A DNA stretch of 64,000 bases from Cryptomeria japonica (GCF_030272615.1 NC_081415.1:601049644-601113643), one strand, 5' to 3'; shown: positions 1 through 12,912, numbered from the stretch's first letter. Notes: generated by a model from the letters alone, not told the origin. Made by a program: numbers and translations.

Positions 1-101
1 TCTTTGAAAATTATTCTAAGTCTGGCTAACAAGGGTTTTGAAGTATTTTTGCAGGTTCAAACCCCACCACGATGCAAGAGAGGCCATGTGGAGAGCCTTC
101 C

Positions 102-1057
102 AAAGTTCGCCCAAGCAAGAGGAGGGAAGGCTAAAGTCCGCCCAAGTGATGGAGGAGCTATCCTTAAAGTCCGCCACACCTCAGGGGGGCCATGAAGGAG
201 CTCTCACTAAAGTCCACCATGAGTTTGAAGGAGGCCATGTTGGAGCAAAGGCTAAAGTCCGCCCCAATGCCTTAGCCAAATAACATCAATGATGGAGGCC
301 ATGAAGGTGCCTTAGCCAAAGTCCGCCATACATTTGGAGGCCATGTGGGAGCACTATCCAAAGTCCGCCCAAGGTTGGGAGGCTAAGGAGGAGGAGTGAT
401 CAAAGTCCGCCCAATGAGAAGAAGCACTAGAAGTCCGCCCAAGATGGAGAAGACACCAAAGTCCGCCATAGTCATGTGGAAACCTTGCTAGAAGTCCGCC
501 CAAGATGCTAAGTCAAGCAAGAGGAGCCTTGCCTAAAGTCCGCCACACCCTAGAGAGGTCATGTGGGAGCTAACAACAAAGTCCGCCCAAGCTTGCCAAG
601 TGTTGGGAGCAACCTCCAAAGTCCGCCATAGGCTAGGAGAGATGCCTAAAGTCTGCCATAGGCTAGGAGAGATGCCTAAAGTCCGCCATAGGCTAGGAGG
701 GTCCTGAGGAGAGGTCACCAAAGTCCGCCCAAGGTGGGAGAGAAGTCTAAAGTCCGCCATAGGCTAGAGAAGTCGTGGGATAGATGTCTAAACTCCGCCC
801 TAGGCCATACTGGAGATGTGTTCAAAGTCCGCACAAGATCTTCACAAGGGGAGAGGCCACCAAAGTCCGCCCAAAGTAAGAAAGCCATGGAGGAGCCAAG
901 TCTAAAGTCTGCCAAGGGTTATGAGGCCATGAAGGAACAAAGCCTGAAGTCCGCCCCATGCCTTAGCCAAAATTTTGCCTTGAAGAGGGCCAAGAGGAGA
1001 GGTCTCCTAAGTCCGCCATACCTTGGAAAAGATGGAGATAAAATTCCAAAGTCCACC
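102..1057. repeat. Degenerate AAAGTCCGCC motif array
   Basis: About 25 copies of a 10-base core, AAAGTCCGCC, usually followed by CAAG, ATAGG or ACAC, occur every 30-60 bases. The linkers are themselves similar (GGAGG, GAGGCCATG, GGCTAGGAGAGATGCC). The most regular stretch is about 610-700, where a unit of about 30 bp is repeated three times. Reading frames through the array change from linker to linker, so I see it as non-coding. It lies upstream of a decayed retroelement ORF and is probably part of that element's internal untranslated region. Confidence 0.85.
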
Positions 1058-1123
1058 TACGCATTGAAAAGTCAACATGATGTCACAAAATCCACAGAGA
1101 TTTCAAAATTAAATCCAAAATGA

Positions 1124-1756
1124 AGAAAATATCTAAAAATCCTCAAAGTAAATCCAAAATGGAAAGTTTTTTTTTGAGAATATTGAGAGAATATTGAAAG
1201 ATTATTGAGATATTAAATCAAAATGGAAAGTTTTTTTTCGAAAGGAGAATCGATAAATATCTTCAAACTTAAATCATAATGGAATGTTTTTTTTTTGAGA
1301 TATTGTCTTAAAACTGGGAAACGTGAAGTTAAAATTAGAAGTATGGGTTGGATGATTTTAAGGGTTTCTACTTGAAGATTTAACCTTGTCTACAAATACT
1401 TCATTATTACACCACAAAGTTCAAAGTTACTAAGGAGAGCTTAGTAAAGTATGTTAGTTTGAAGATCATCTGGAGAAAATTCTAGATATTGCTGGAAGTT
1501 GGATAATATTTTTTGGCGAAAGGTTTACAAATTTCTGGAGAAAGGCAACTAGTACGAGGAAGAATCATCCAAACTTTTCTGAATATTTCAGAGAAAATTC
1601 TAGCCTTACTTCTATCCAAGTCAGAGGTGAAATTAAAATTGTGAATTTTTTGAATGTTTTCCAAAATTTAATAAATGATCTTTTTCAAAAAAAATTTTGG
1701 AGGAAGAAAATCATTTTTTTTTGGCCAAGTATGAATTTTTTTGAAAGTTTTGACAC
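1124..1756. other. Non-coding AT-rich leader with three oligo-T repeats
   Basis: No credible gene is present. Three diverged copies of an AAATGGAAAGTTTTTTTT-like segment start near 1157, 1220 and 1277, linked by GAGATATTGA-type sequence. The rest (1311-1756) is AT-rich and ends at the decayed ORF that follows. It probably belongs to the same retroelement. Confidence 0.6.
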
Positions 1757-1951
1757 TTGGTGGTAACCACAACCAACCTTAAGACTGGGGGTTTTAAGGT
1801 GAAAATTCGATTTTTATGGCTAAGTATGAGAATAAAAAAAGGGGAAAATTTTCCTACACTTAGCCATTTCGCAGCCCCGTTATTTTCAAAACTTTGCAAA
1901 TCGTTTTCTAACTTTAAAATTTCCATTGTTTGCCTGCAGGCCTTATACATT

Positions 1952-4900
1952 ATGAAATTCCAGGTAGACAAAGATGCTCCTCCAGAGTCGAGGATGACTT
2001 CAAAGTGGAAGAACATCAGCGACACCAACCTCGGACACATCAATCTGAGGGAGTTTAAGAAGCGAATGTTTGGTCTGGACAACCTTGTGCCTACCACCAT
2101 TGCGCGAAAAATGATGAAGAGTGGTATTGTGCACGCTGCCGGCTTCCTCCCCACCATGCAGTGCAATGAACTAGTAGTTGAATGTGCCAAACACTACAAC
2201 CCCATCAGTAAGGATATTGTTGCACCTGATGGAAGAGTGTTGGCGAATGTCAGCGATGAGGCCATCAGAGAGGCCTTCAGGATCCCTGAGTACCACAACG
2301 CAGTATATATGACAAAGGACGAAGCTGACAGTCTGTACCACGACCACCTGGAGGAATATGATGCCATAGTTAACCATTCCTGGCTAGACAAGCAGAGGAA
2401 GGGCACCTCCAAACTCCAGAGGAAGAGCCTAGTGCGAGCATGCTTCAAGGAGGACATTGGGGACATGATTGTCCTGCTCAATAGAATAATAGGAAATCCT
2501 CAGGGAGCTCCATTCGAGCCCTGGATGTATTATTTCATTAATGAAATAATCAATGGAGTAAAAATGATAGACTGGGCCCGTATGATCAGCGACAACCTAG
2601 ATAGCCAGCTAAGGAATCTGGAGGCGAATAGGACTTTCTTCATGAGTTCTTATTTGTTCTATTCTTTAGCCAGGACCTATAGGTACAGAGGTCTCACTTG
2701 TAGAGGAGAAGTTGGGAACAAGGAGAACCAATTTTCAGTATATGATTTCTATCCCCAGCTCCACATGGAGGAGAAGTTCCATTTCAAAAGGGTGAATGAT
2801 ACCTTCCTGATGCACATTACCCGAACCCTTCAAGGTGGCCTGCACCAGAGGCTCTCTCAAGAGTCTATGGACTTCATCAGTCGGTTCGGGTGTTGGTACA
2901 TCCAATATCCAAAGTTCACTTACCTTCGAATTCAGGGATTCTCTGGGCCTCCATACAAGCTTCCAACTTACCCTACCAATCGAGTGGTGTTGCTCGAGGT
3001 TGTGAGACAATTGGAGGAGTATATAGTGATTCAAAGGGATAAGCAGAAGAAGGCAGGGACGTCCTCAATTACAATTGGTAATGGGCTGGAAACATGTCCA
3101 TCATCATAGGTTGCAGCCACCGCTGAGAAAGAACTGGCCTGGTATCCCTTCTATCAATACAAGGCAAGAAAAGATTTCGATCCATTCCATAGGATAAAGA
3201 AGATCGAAGGGACAACGTTTGAGCACAGACTGGATCTAGAAGACTACTGGGCTAATGCAACCGATAGTTTTGAGATCCAGAAGAGGTTTTGGTCAAGAAT
3301 TCTTTGAGTATGGTGAGAGCAACGAAAGTATTCAAAGTTGCCGATCAGGTAGAAGAAAGCCTAGAACTTTAGCAGCCAGGTTTTGAGAAGATGAAGAATG
3401 AACCCTTAGTCTTGATAGATTGGACAGAGGGAGAAAAATCAGATCTAGCAGACCTCATAAGGTCGGTGGTTGAGTATTCAAGGTGGTGGGCGTCTGAAAA
3501 GACAAAAGAGTTGAAGGCCAAAGGTGTGGCTTTAACTTATGAATTAATGGGAGTAGATGATACTCTGTCCATCAATCCTTGTACCTCCACCGGTGATGCT
3601 CGAAATCCAGAAAGTGTTGGGTCTCAAAAGAGGAAGGAGTTGGGTGGAAGCTCCACAAAGGTCACAGGGAAAAGGGCTGTAGGTGAGAGAAGAGAATCCA
3701 GCAAAAGTCACTCCATCCTAAGTGCTACTTCCATTGCGCCTGATCAGAGTACAATTGGGGAGCAAGAGATGAACATCTGTGTGATTGATGATGAAGTAAG
3801 AGTGCTTTCCCAGCCAGTTGAGGAAGTGGTGGAGAAGGTCTTCCGAACTCCAGACAGGGGGCAGATTGAAGCCCCTACAATCTTCTTGTATGGCATACCA
3901 GCGAACCCAGGAGAGGCAGATGATGAGTTTGATTGGAACACTGTAGAACAATCAACCATTCCGGATTGGCTGAGAGCAAGGATAAAGGCCAAGGTTCCCA
4001 AGGAGGCCCACTTAACCGAGGAGGTCACCGCAGCATTCCTGGAGAAGGTGAATGAACCCACTATAGCTAAACCGCCTAAACCAGCTAGGAAGTTTTCCCT
4101 GATTCAGAGAGACAATGCTGGATTCAGGACAATCCAGATAGCAGTGCCCAAAGAAGGGAAGACTAGGGACAATGTCACCGCAGACGATTACAAGGTTACC
4201 ACCATAGAGATGGGTAAGCCTACCTAGGACCAAGAGATCCAATATTTTGATGAATCCTGCAATGTTCTAAAGACGAGGCTGGCTCATGAAAAGGAAAAGA
4301 GGAAGAAAGTGAAAGAAGAGAACCAACAGTGGAAGAATTATGTTCTCCATCTTACCAGCCCGCTCAACCATGAAGTTTCGGCTACTCCACCACAACCTCT
4401 TCAAGAGGGATCAATGAAGGCCTATGATGATATGAAAGGATCGTACACTCAAGAAAAGGAGTGGATTTCAGATGCTTTGGTACGTGCTGACACCTTGGTA
4501 GAAAACTTAGTATCGACACATGAGGCAACTTCTTTGTTGATTGATCGTATCCAGGATCTAGCATCCAATTGGGAAGAAGTGGATGAAATTCATAATGAAA
4601 TACTCCCTCACTTGAAGGTTATCCGAGGCATGTCAAAGAGGAGCTTAGTGGATGCAGGCATCATACAGACAGGAGACAGGTACGACTTCGGCATGTGGTA
4701 CTATGCTCTGGTCACTTGGATTGAGGTTCTGAAGAAATCCGAGACCAAGTGTTTTGAGACAGAGGCAAGTGTTAGAGAGATCCTGGGCAAGGTATTCCGT
4801 GTGGCGTCAGAGATCTGGAAGAAGGAAAGCCTAAGGGAGAAGCATTTACAAGCAGAGAACCTGAGAGCCAGGATTCAGGCAAGCTTCTTCCGAGATTCAG

Positions 4901-5130
4901 GGATGATTAACAAAGGCGATCTTTCGAAGATTGCAAACTTCCTCTCCATTGATGACAACTTCCTCACCCAAGCAGTGGAGTGGGAAGGCATCCTTGCCAC
5001 ATGCGCCGACGATGTGGACCTCATCGACTTCCAGATTGGCGGTTTGCCAAGTGTCACCATGGAGGAGGTCAAGCTCATTGTGTCCAGATACGTTGAATCT
5101 TTGAAAGAGGAAAGTGGCCACTCACCTTAG
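1952..5130 (+). pseudogene. Decayed extra ORF of an LTR retroelement (copy A)
   Basis: This was originally one protein of roughly 1,050 residues. The best start is the ATG at 1952, just after a splice-acceptor-like TTTGCCTGCAG; the frame is open further upstream (1757) but that part is low complexity. Frame 2 runs to about 3306 with a TAG at 3107, then a frameshift, then frame 1 runs to 5130 with TAGs at 3370 and 4225. Visible blocks include LREFKKRMFGLDN, a FEPWMYYFINEIINGVKMIDWARMI-type core, FFMSSYLFYSLAR and a glutamate/lysine-rich, probably coiled-coil C-terminus. The same blocks occur in order in the ORF at 57892-60992 (for example YIDWAELI and FYMSSYLIYFLS). The general layout recalls the putative plant transposon protein domains found beside plant LTR elements. 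No catalytic motif is visible and the function is unknown. Confidence 0.7.
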
Positions 5131-5273
5131 TAAAATTAGCAGCTACGCCACTTGTCACTCTTTCATTTGCTTGAACTGATAGTATTTCGGGAAACCCTAA
5201 TTAGGGTTTAGGACTTTCAATCTTGGCCCTTGATCACTGTTTGATCTCGGCCATTCATTTATTTTTGAGAAAC

Positions 5274-5280
5274 TATATAA
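5274..5280 (+). promoter_or_regulatory. TATA box of LTR-like region
   Basis: TATATAA in the context GAGAAACTATATAAGGTTGCC. It is the only strong core-promoter match in the segment after the copy A ORF and is positioned as expected for an LTR promoter. Confidence 0.5.
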
Positions 5281-5950
5281 GGTTGCCTCCTCTCATTTGA
5301 AAAGTGTGAGGTTTTTGATGTATTGTTGCTTAAGGTCATTTCCAGATAATATATTGCATGTGCGTTGCTTTGTAATCTCTATTATTTGAATGATTTGCAT
5401 GGTTTCAATTGCCTCAACACTTAGTTAGAATTAATTTAGATTTGCTTTCATTGTTGTTAATTTGAATGAAGGATTTGATAAGTGTCAATTGATGGTGTAT
5501 TTCCGCTCATACTTTTGGTAAATGGATGATTTCCATTCTATCGTGCAAAGTTAGCTTGAGCCCATCCCTTGTGCATCCCAACATCTTGATCATAAGCACA
5601 ACCCATTGAAGATTGCACCGGCCTTGTGTAGTTGTCCCTAGTGTGGCGAAGCAAGGTTTGGTTTCTCGAAAGCACCCAGTTGATACCGTCTCTAGAATTC
5701 GTAGGATTAGATTAGCCTTCCTAAACCTTATCTCTTTTTCCCTTTCTTTTGAAAGTCTAAATCCCAGAAAAATTCCAAAAAAAAAAGAAGAGCCTAAATT
5801 GCTAAATCCATCTAAGTCCAGCAGTTCAAAAATACTTGTCAAACGTAAGTCCCCCTTGAAAATTTCAGCATACACTACCCAAGAAGCTACTCCACTAAAG
5901 TCGCTTGTTCGCACATATAGACCTTGGAATCAGTAGTGATTTTTCAGGAG

Positions 5951-5980
5951 AGGATAGAATACCTTCGGGTATCCTATCCT
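5951..5980. repeat. 13-bp stem with TTCG loop near LTR end
   Basis: AGGATAGAATACC and GGTATCCTATCCT pair at 12 of 13 positions around a TTCG loop. It lies about 30 bases before the presumed LTR end, so the RNA could form a stable UUCG hairpin near the transcript end. Confidence 0.75.
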
Positions 5981-6059
5981 AATGTTTGGTAGATGATAAA
6001 ACAGACACCAACACAATCCTTCTTTGCTTGCTAATACTTTGAAGTTTGATGATTGGAAG

Positions 6060-7573
6060 TCACAATGCACTATGCGCAACCACCAACATTTTTACTTGCA
6101 TAGAGGTAAGTGTATACCTCTTGAATCCTTGATAGAGTGGATGAAGCTGTATGTGGACCAATTCCTCTTTGTAGTAGAGGAACTAGCAATCTATGAAAGG
6201 AGGCGAATGGCAAGCATCTAAATCTAGTGTATCTTTGCCCTATTATGTCCACCACCCAATAGGGTCAGTTTGATAGCTTTCCCTTTAGTAGTGTTTTTAG
6301 TAGGTTGTGTACTCCACTCTATAGTAACCATCATCAATTGTAGAGGCTCTTGCACCTCAACATCCTCTCTTAACAAAATGAAATAACTAGCATACCTATT
6401 CTCCAGAGGTTTTGAGGAATTTCTTTTGTGAAATATTCTCGATCTACAAAATGAAATTAACTAGGACACAGTTTCCATGGTTTTGAATAATTCCTCCTTG
6501 AAAAATTTATTGAAGAGAGCAAGGTGTGGTGGTTGCAAATGAACATCTGAATGTCTCTAGGTTTTACATGCTTCACGCAATATATTTCACCATGTCTTTC
6601 AATGTGTTCACATTGAACACATGGGGTCCAAAACTTGTGCTTGTAAGCACCCTCTAGCATTATGCTTGCTAATTTGCACACATTTGTTGATATCACAAGA
6701 TCTGAGGCCCCAATCTCTTCTATCGTTTCTCTCAAAATGTGAAATTAGAACTCAACATCCTTGTGCTTCTGTAAATAATCAATAGCTTTAAGAAATTTAA
6801 AGCCAATTGCACATGTGACTATGGTGTTGATTAGTGACTGATGTCTAATATTAGTCCACTCCTACATGACAATATAGTAACATATCCTAATCCATGTCTG
6901 CCTCGTGTTCTCCATCACCATCTCCTTAGAATATTTTATGTCAAGGAAGGGAATGCATAGTTTATGGTTTTTAGGGTAGGGGGTTTAAATATGGGACCAA
7001 TAGAAGCTACATCTTTGAGTATTGTTTGAAACTTTGAAGTAAAAATAGCGTGATGGAAGACTACTACATCCCATGCCTACATATTGAACATACTTGCAAT
7101 TGTTCTTTACCTCTTACTAGGACTAGTGTTTCTCCTTCCTCTTATGGAAATATCATCACTACCACTAGCAACCATGGATGGCAAAGGCATAGTTGATGGT
7201 GTAGGCTTATTGCCATTGTTACACCATTAGTCCTTGAGTTTGCTTCCATATGCAATCTAGTAACCTCAACCTTCTCATCCTCCTTTATATTTGGACACAC
7301 ATTAACTCCATGTCCTATAATACCCAAGAGATGAGAATAAACCTTAGTGTAGCTCCCTCTAAAATTTGTCTTGTAAATATGACACAAATACACTCTAATA
7401 CCTCTTGAATTTTTCTTTTTGTCTTTGTCTAGGGCTGTCACAAATTGGAGCAGAGGATTTTTGGAATTAAAACAACCCTTTTCGCAGGTCTTTGAAAAGG
7501 TGGAACGGCATCCAAATGGGTTATGTGGCTGTTCTCTTTCACCCACAACACTCCTAAACCATGATGAACACAT
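6060..7573 (-). pseudogene. hAT transposase pseudogene 1
   Basis: Read on the minus strand. The 5' end (about 7290-7480) encodes a BED zinc finger: LCHIYKTNF, GSYTKVYSHLLGI and GVNVC supply the usual C-x2-C, H and C. A DUF659-like stretch follows (IEEIGASDLVISTNVCKLA, FWTPCVQCEHIE) at 6457-6735. Near 6130-6200 is a C-terminal hAT signature of the SSSTTKRNWSTYSFIHS type. Frames are broken throughout, so this is a dead copy of a cut-and-paste DNA transposase. It stands directly beside a second hAT copy in the same orientation. I could not define terminal inverted repeats or an 8-bp TSD. Confidence 0.75.
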
Positions 7574-8015
7574 TAACTTTTCTTTTTTGCAGTTTGTTGT
7601 TTTGTGAAAAACTAATGCAAGAGCAAACTAAAAATAGCTAAGTTATCGGTTTGGGTTTGGGTACGAGAACTCAGTTTGTGGGTACAGGCAATTTTGTTCT
7701 TGCCCTTGGGTATGTGGGTTTGGGCTCATCTGCATATATACATGTGTGTGTGTGTGTACACAAAATTTTAAAGATTTATACAGAATTATAAAACTAAATA
7801 CATTTGATAGTATGATACTTAATCATTCATCAATGCCAAATGCTAATTGATAGTTTGGAATGTCAATATTATCATATTATGTCATATGCCATTTAATATA
7901 TATAACAATGTATCATATATGTCTAGGTTCACTATTCAAATGAAAATCATTACAATTATATAATTGACAATAAAAATAATAATTGTCCTCTATCTTCATC
8001 AATCATCAAAAGGAT
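7574..8015. other. Inter-transposase spacer with GT microsatellite
   Basis: No gene. It holds a run of alternating GT at 7742-7758 and a CGGTTTGGGTTTGGGTAC segment (about 7648-7665), a composition often seen near hAT ends. No matching inverted repeat was found. Confidence 0.5.
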
Positions 8016-10307
8016 CTAGATCAAGGTCATCATTGTTTGCTTCAAGTTCAAATACAAAATCATTTGAACCCAAACTAGTGTCACTCCCTTCGTTGACCCA
8101 TCCTTGTAACATTGTTCCTTATGTGTTAGAAGACACAAATTGGTATGAACATAAACCAAGTCTTTTGCTCTTTTTGTAGCCAACCAATTTCCCTTCATTG
8201 AGTGGATGAAGGATTATGTACTCCAATTCAGTTCAGCAGTAGAAGAACTTGCAACTTGTTGAAATTGGAGAGAAAACCAACAAAACTTAAAAGTAAATTA
8301 AAGAATGTTAAGTGCTAAAGTCTACAATACAAATGTTAAAAATAAGAAGTAAAAAAAAACTTGTGATAGAATCTTAATTGCAAGAGGTTGGAGCAACATA
8401 TAATCTTTAACATGGAGGTACCACCATGTAGTAGCATCTATTTTGGATTGGTCATTAAGCACAAGGACTATGATTTCTTTCTGAAATAAACAAGCCAAAC
8501 TCTCTCCAAACATTTTCCACCACTTCAGACTCAATGAAGAGTTTGGTGAATGCCCACTTGTACCCACTAGCAACTTTAGAATCTCTATATAGTGGAGTTC
8601 TCCCCGACAAAGAAAGTATATTAGTGCTATAGTACCTGGGAGATAATGCATATGCAAGGAGGTGCAATGGTGTGGTCATATTGTTCCAATGATGAAGAAT
8701 GATTTTTTTCCACCCTTTTGAAAAATACTTTTTTGGGGTCATTCTCTTTTCGTGCTATTATGATTTTCATTTTTTCTATCACGGTGTCCATGCCATCATA
8801 GAGTTAACCCAAACATGCTGTATCTATATCAATAAACTTGATCATACTCATGGTAGGCCCAGTGAAATTCAAGACATTTTCCATACGATCCCACCAATTG
8901 TCATCCAGGATCAATGACTTAACCTTTTGGTCCTTTTTGAATTTGACTACTTCCAAGCACCCCATTGGTTACTAATAACCATGGCATTCAATGCCTCTTT
9001 CATCTTCAAAAGCCGTCTCATCACTATTGTATGTGATGCAAACCGGGTCTCAACAATCTAGGATCATGTAAAAAATATTAAATATGTCAATAACAAATTA
9101 AAAAATATTATATACATGTTAAACATGGCATAAATAAAATAAAATAAATAAAATAAACTTACCCTCAACAATTCCAATCTCGAGAATCTCCTAAAAATGG
9201 CTTGTGACATTTGTGGTTTGTCATAAACATTTGGATCTCCTCACCCCCTTGGTATATTTTCTTCACCCATTGTATTTGAGTGCCAATGTCTTGCATCACT
9301 AGGTTAAGGGAGTTTAAGTTGCATGGTGTCCAAAAAATGTGTTCATCCAAAGCACTTGCAACCTTGCAAACCTTTGCATTGCCTGTAATGATTTGAACAA
9401 CATTTTGATGATCCACCATCTCTATGGACTCAATGAGAATTTTGGAAATGAACTTTGCATCTTTGATTTGCCTCTCACAATCAACTGCCCTAAAAAACAT
9501 TGCTCCTTTAGGGGACATTGCAATAACATTTATTAATGGACGGTTTTTGCAATCTTTCCATGCGTAAAAAACAATAGAAACACCTGATTCAACCCAAGGC
9601 TCTCTAATCGGTTTGAGTGATGTCTCTACAAAATTCTGCTCTCTTGCCAATAAGGTGTTGCACACCTTTTCATACCAAAGACTTGTGAAACTAGAAGGTG
9701 CACTATTGATTGTCACCACCATTTCTTGCCAATATGTTGATCTCACCAAGTTGAAAGGAAGACCATTGACATTGACATAGATGCAACGTGCAATTTTTTT
9801 CTTCGCAATATCTCTGGGATCCATTTTAAATGCCTTGTCTAATGGGCCTTTTTTGTAGGCAAGATTGGGATTTTCTATTTCAGCTTGCATAGGGGGTATC
9901 TCCAAGAAAGGATGTTGGGAGGCCATTATTGGTTGATGATTTGTGGGTAAAGTCATTGGGTTTTTCTTTGCGGCCAAATGAGCTCTTAGTTTTTCTCTCT
10001 CTAACATTCTATCAACTTCTTGTTCTCCAATGAATCCTGCTATTTGTGTGGCAGACAACTCTTTCTTATTTGGCTCTTCACACATTTTAATCCCTTTCGT
10101 AGGGGGGACACAAAAGTGAATTTGCATTTGATAATACGAGCACCTATAATTGGCTTTACAAAAATTACAATTTCAAATATACCCCCCATCTCCTAAAAGT
10201 TGTTCAAGCATTGTAGTATAATTCCATAAAGAAGATCCTTCATCAATTTTAAATTTTTGGTTTTGAGTCTTTTGACTCCCACCCACTGAACTTGAAATTG
10301 TTGTCAT
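8016..10307 (-). pseudogene. hAT transposase pseudogene 2 (BED, DUF659, hAT C-terminal)
   Basis: Minus strand, starting at the ATG at 10307-10305. The BED finger (NCNFCKANY with H and C following) is cut by a TGA near 10172, where the family normally has an aromatic residue. The longest open part (9165-10127, 320 residues) contains the DUF659 region: STYWQEMVVTINSAP, VCKVASALDEHIFWTPC and LNLVMQDIG. Downstream are VETRFASHTIVMRRLLKMKEAL (about 9000-9050), ATTWWYLHVKDYMLLQPLAIKILSQ (about 8350-8430), SSSTAELNWSTY (about 8210-8250) and KRAKDLVYVHTNLCLL (about 8120-8170). This domain order is that of plant hAT transposases of the DUF659 type. Stops and frame changes between blocks make it non-functional. 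Confidence 0.85.
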
Positions 10308-11835
10308 TTTTTGCTATTATAAGACATTACGCATTTTTAAATTAGGAAAAAATAAAAATAAATGCAAGATTTCACTATGTACAAGCTAATGAAAGTATAA
10401 AAAAACATTATAACAAAAAGTAGAACTTGAAAAAGTTCTTCAAAAACTTGAAAAAATTCATCAAAATCTTGAAAAAACTGATTAAAAGACTAGAGAATAG
10501 GGATAAATGCTTACCTTAAATGATTGAATCTCCTCTCTTCAATCTCTTGTCCTTCCTTTAAGCTTTGGCTGGTAAAAAATAAAAGCAAATGAAAGAATTA
10601 CTTACCTCTTCTTTCTGTTTTTCTATATTGCTCAATTCTCACTAATGCTGCCCTAGTTTAATTTCTCCAATTGCACCTTCAAATCTTAAATGATATTTTC
10701 CCTTCAATTTAGCAGCAACTTTTTTTGGCATGTAAAATGAATTAGAATGGAAGGGGAGTATTTGTTTACTCATTTAGGACGTGTGGTGTGGGAATTGATA
10801 AAAAAATTATTTAATAACTAATGTGATTTATTTTGGGTTTATTTTTTTCAAATTGAGTGTTTTGAGATGTCATTGATTTGTCTAGCCGTCGCAGGGATGG
10901 CCAGGGAATTTTTTTTATTTTTCTTTTTCTTTTTGGGTATGGTTGGTGGATATTTTTGAAGTGTATGAATATGGGGCAAGAAATGTTGTAGTCGGCATAA
11001 AATGCCTATTGTTATATTTGATAATATTTGTTGTCTGGCAATGTAATAATTATTGTTGTCATTTGGGTAGTTGTGTCTGTTAGTTGACGGTTGTGTTCCT
11101 CTCGGCAACCGTCGAGTCCTTTAAATATGTTGTGTACCGCCAAGGAAAGTAGTATGGTATAGTCGGATCAATTGTAATCCTTGGTCGACCATCTCCGGTC
11201 TTCCTCTTTGTAATAATTTCATGTGTGAATAAAGATATATTTTACTGCTGTGTTTTGGTATGCATTATCATTTGTATTATTATTTCTTGTATTTAATTTA
11301 TTCGATATAGCAGTAAACAAATGTTCTTGGGGAACATAGCTTTTTTTTTCAGCATGTTTGTTTTCATCTTTCTTTAACTGGTCTAACTATCTTAATTGGG
11401 CTTTAGAGTCTTAAAGGTTCTCAATTAGGCTGTCTTAGGTGAAACCATAAATGCTCTCCAGTTATTCCCAATTCAAGCAAATATAGGGGATCTTGATTTG
11501 GTTCACCAATGAGGGGTTTGATTCATTCCCTAGACTTTTCAGTGTTCTTATACTGATTTTTCTCTTTTGCAGCCAATGGATAGGTTCAAGTGTTTTCTTC
11601 ATCTTATTTTGATCAGATCTATGTAATTCTTGAAAACTGATGTCATTTCTTAATTTTTCCCCTTTATTTCAGCATTTGCAACCTCAAGCTGCCCAATCTC
11701 AGATGACATGGAATTGGTTTCTGTTTCAGAAGCAAGTATTTGACTGATATTAGTATCATATGGATGGTTTTCCTTACTTTTTGTTTTGTTGTCTGCTTAC
11801 TCTGCAGTGTATTATCACTTGTATGACACTCAAAA
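10308..11835. other. Non-coding stretch, possible intron of the RAD5-like gene
   Basis: No coding segment can be supported. The sequence is AT-rich, with a TTTAAATATG box (about 11120) and AATAAAG (about 11230) bracketing a segment that could be another old LTR fragment. I could not find a partner copy or a TSD. Confidence 0.5.
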
Positions 11836-12017
11836 TGTAATGTCCCCATTTTGCGAGCATCAGAGTTTGTAAGAATTAGCCTATCATTTGACCCTCGTAG
11901 GCTAACAATTATTGATAGAGGACCTCGTGTGGCAATTACTTGGTGATTAGAGACATTACTCTTCAGCTGGATTCAAGTTTTGGCCTTTGCACAGGTTTTT
12001 TTGATTCAGATTGACAC

Positions 12018-12171
12018 ACTTACTATTTATAGTAAGTTACTATTTTGGGAGAGTCAGGGTTCCTATTAATAGAAAGACACCTGAGCAGAGCTTATTGGCA
12101 GTGTTGACCTTGATTGGGCCTTTGCAGCTATTTCTAGACTCAGTTCCACATACTTACTATTTATAGTAAGT
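12018..12171. repeat. Two identical 20-bp palindromes within the solo LTR
   Basis: ACTTACTATTTATAGTAAGT occurs at 12018-12037 and again at 12152-12171. Each is a 9-bp inverted repeat around TT. The flanks are also similar (ACTATT, then CAGGGTTTCTATT or CAGGGTTCCTATT), so this is a diverged duplication with a period of 134 bp. Confidence 0.8.
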
Positions 12172-12825
12172 CACTATTCAGGGTTTCTATTTTTAGACAG
12201 GCATCCAATCACATGGAGAACAGGGAGAGTCGACTCCTGGCTCAGACGGCTTAGCAATCAGACAAGTACATCAAGAGATATTAAAGTTTAAGTGACTTAA
12301 GTGATTTATTTAATATTTTAATATTATTATGAAGTTCTAAAGTCACTTTAATATAATAAAGTGTGTTAAGTGAATAATTTAATGTGGGAATAAATCTTTT
12401 ATCCCACATTGGCCAGGAAGGTGTTTGAGCTCTCTTAAGGAAAGAATAAAAGGAAAGGCAAGAGTTCATTCTCGGCATCCAGTTGATGAATAGTATTTTG
12501 ATTGATTTTTATTGTGGAGCCTAGGGCTTTCGCAATTTTCTTCTTTAATCATAGGAAACGAAAACTTCCTATTGATAGCAATTTTGAAGGTGTGAAATAA
12601 CCCCTGAATTATTGCAGTTGTGGGAAAGAATACTTCAGTTCTTTCATTTGTGCAAATTGGTGAAGTTTTTTACAAGGGTTTGAAGTTTATTGTTGGCGAA
12701 CATTTATAATTGGTTGTGAATCATCCTTCTTTGGCACATGGAGTTATATCATTCTTGTTGGGAGAGATTATCAACAAATTATTCAAGGTTTTAAGAGCAG
12801 ATTGCAAGTTTGTTCTTGCTGCTAC

Positions 12826-12912
12826 AGTGTGTATGAACAGTGCGCGTGAACAGTGCCGTGAATAGTGCGCTACAGTGCTGTGAACAGTGCACATGAACAG
12901 TGCGCTACAGTA
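12826..12912. repeat. GTGAACAGTGCGC short tandem array
   Basis: Six or so variants of GTGAACAGTGCGC and GCTACAGTGC follow each other in under 90 bases inside the solo LTR, a compact, GC-richer block in AT-rich surroundings. The role is unknown. Confidence 0.75.

Larger units (their letters stand above)
5131..6012 (+). mobile_element. LTR-like tail of the copy A retroelement
   Basis: This non-coding segment directly follows the extra ORF. It contains a TATA box (5274), an AT-rich stretch, then a segment ending GATAAAACAGACACCAACACA near 6012, which looks like an LTR end. A stem-loop lies just before that end. No second copy is in the window, so the LTR boundaries and the element family (gypsy-like is my guess) are unproven. 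Confidence 0.45.

Noticed and set aside
102-1057. CRISPR-like appearance of the AAAGTCCGCC array
   Set aside because: Core only 10 bases, irregular spacing, related linkers, plant DNA with no cas genes.
734-1123. 129-residue open frame through the motif array
   Set aside because: Frame is a by-product of repeats; neighbouring units are read in other frames and there is no conserved domain.
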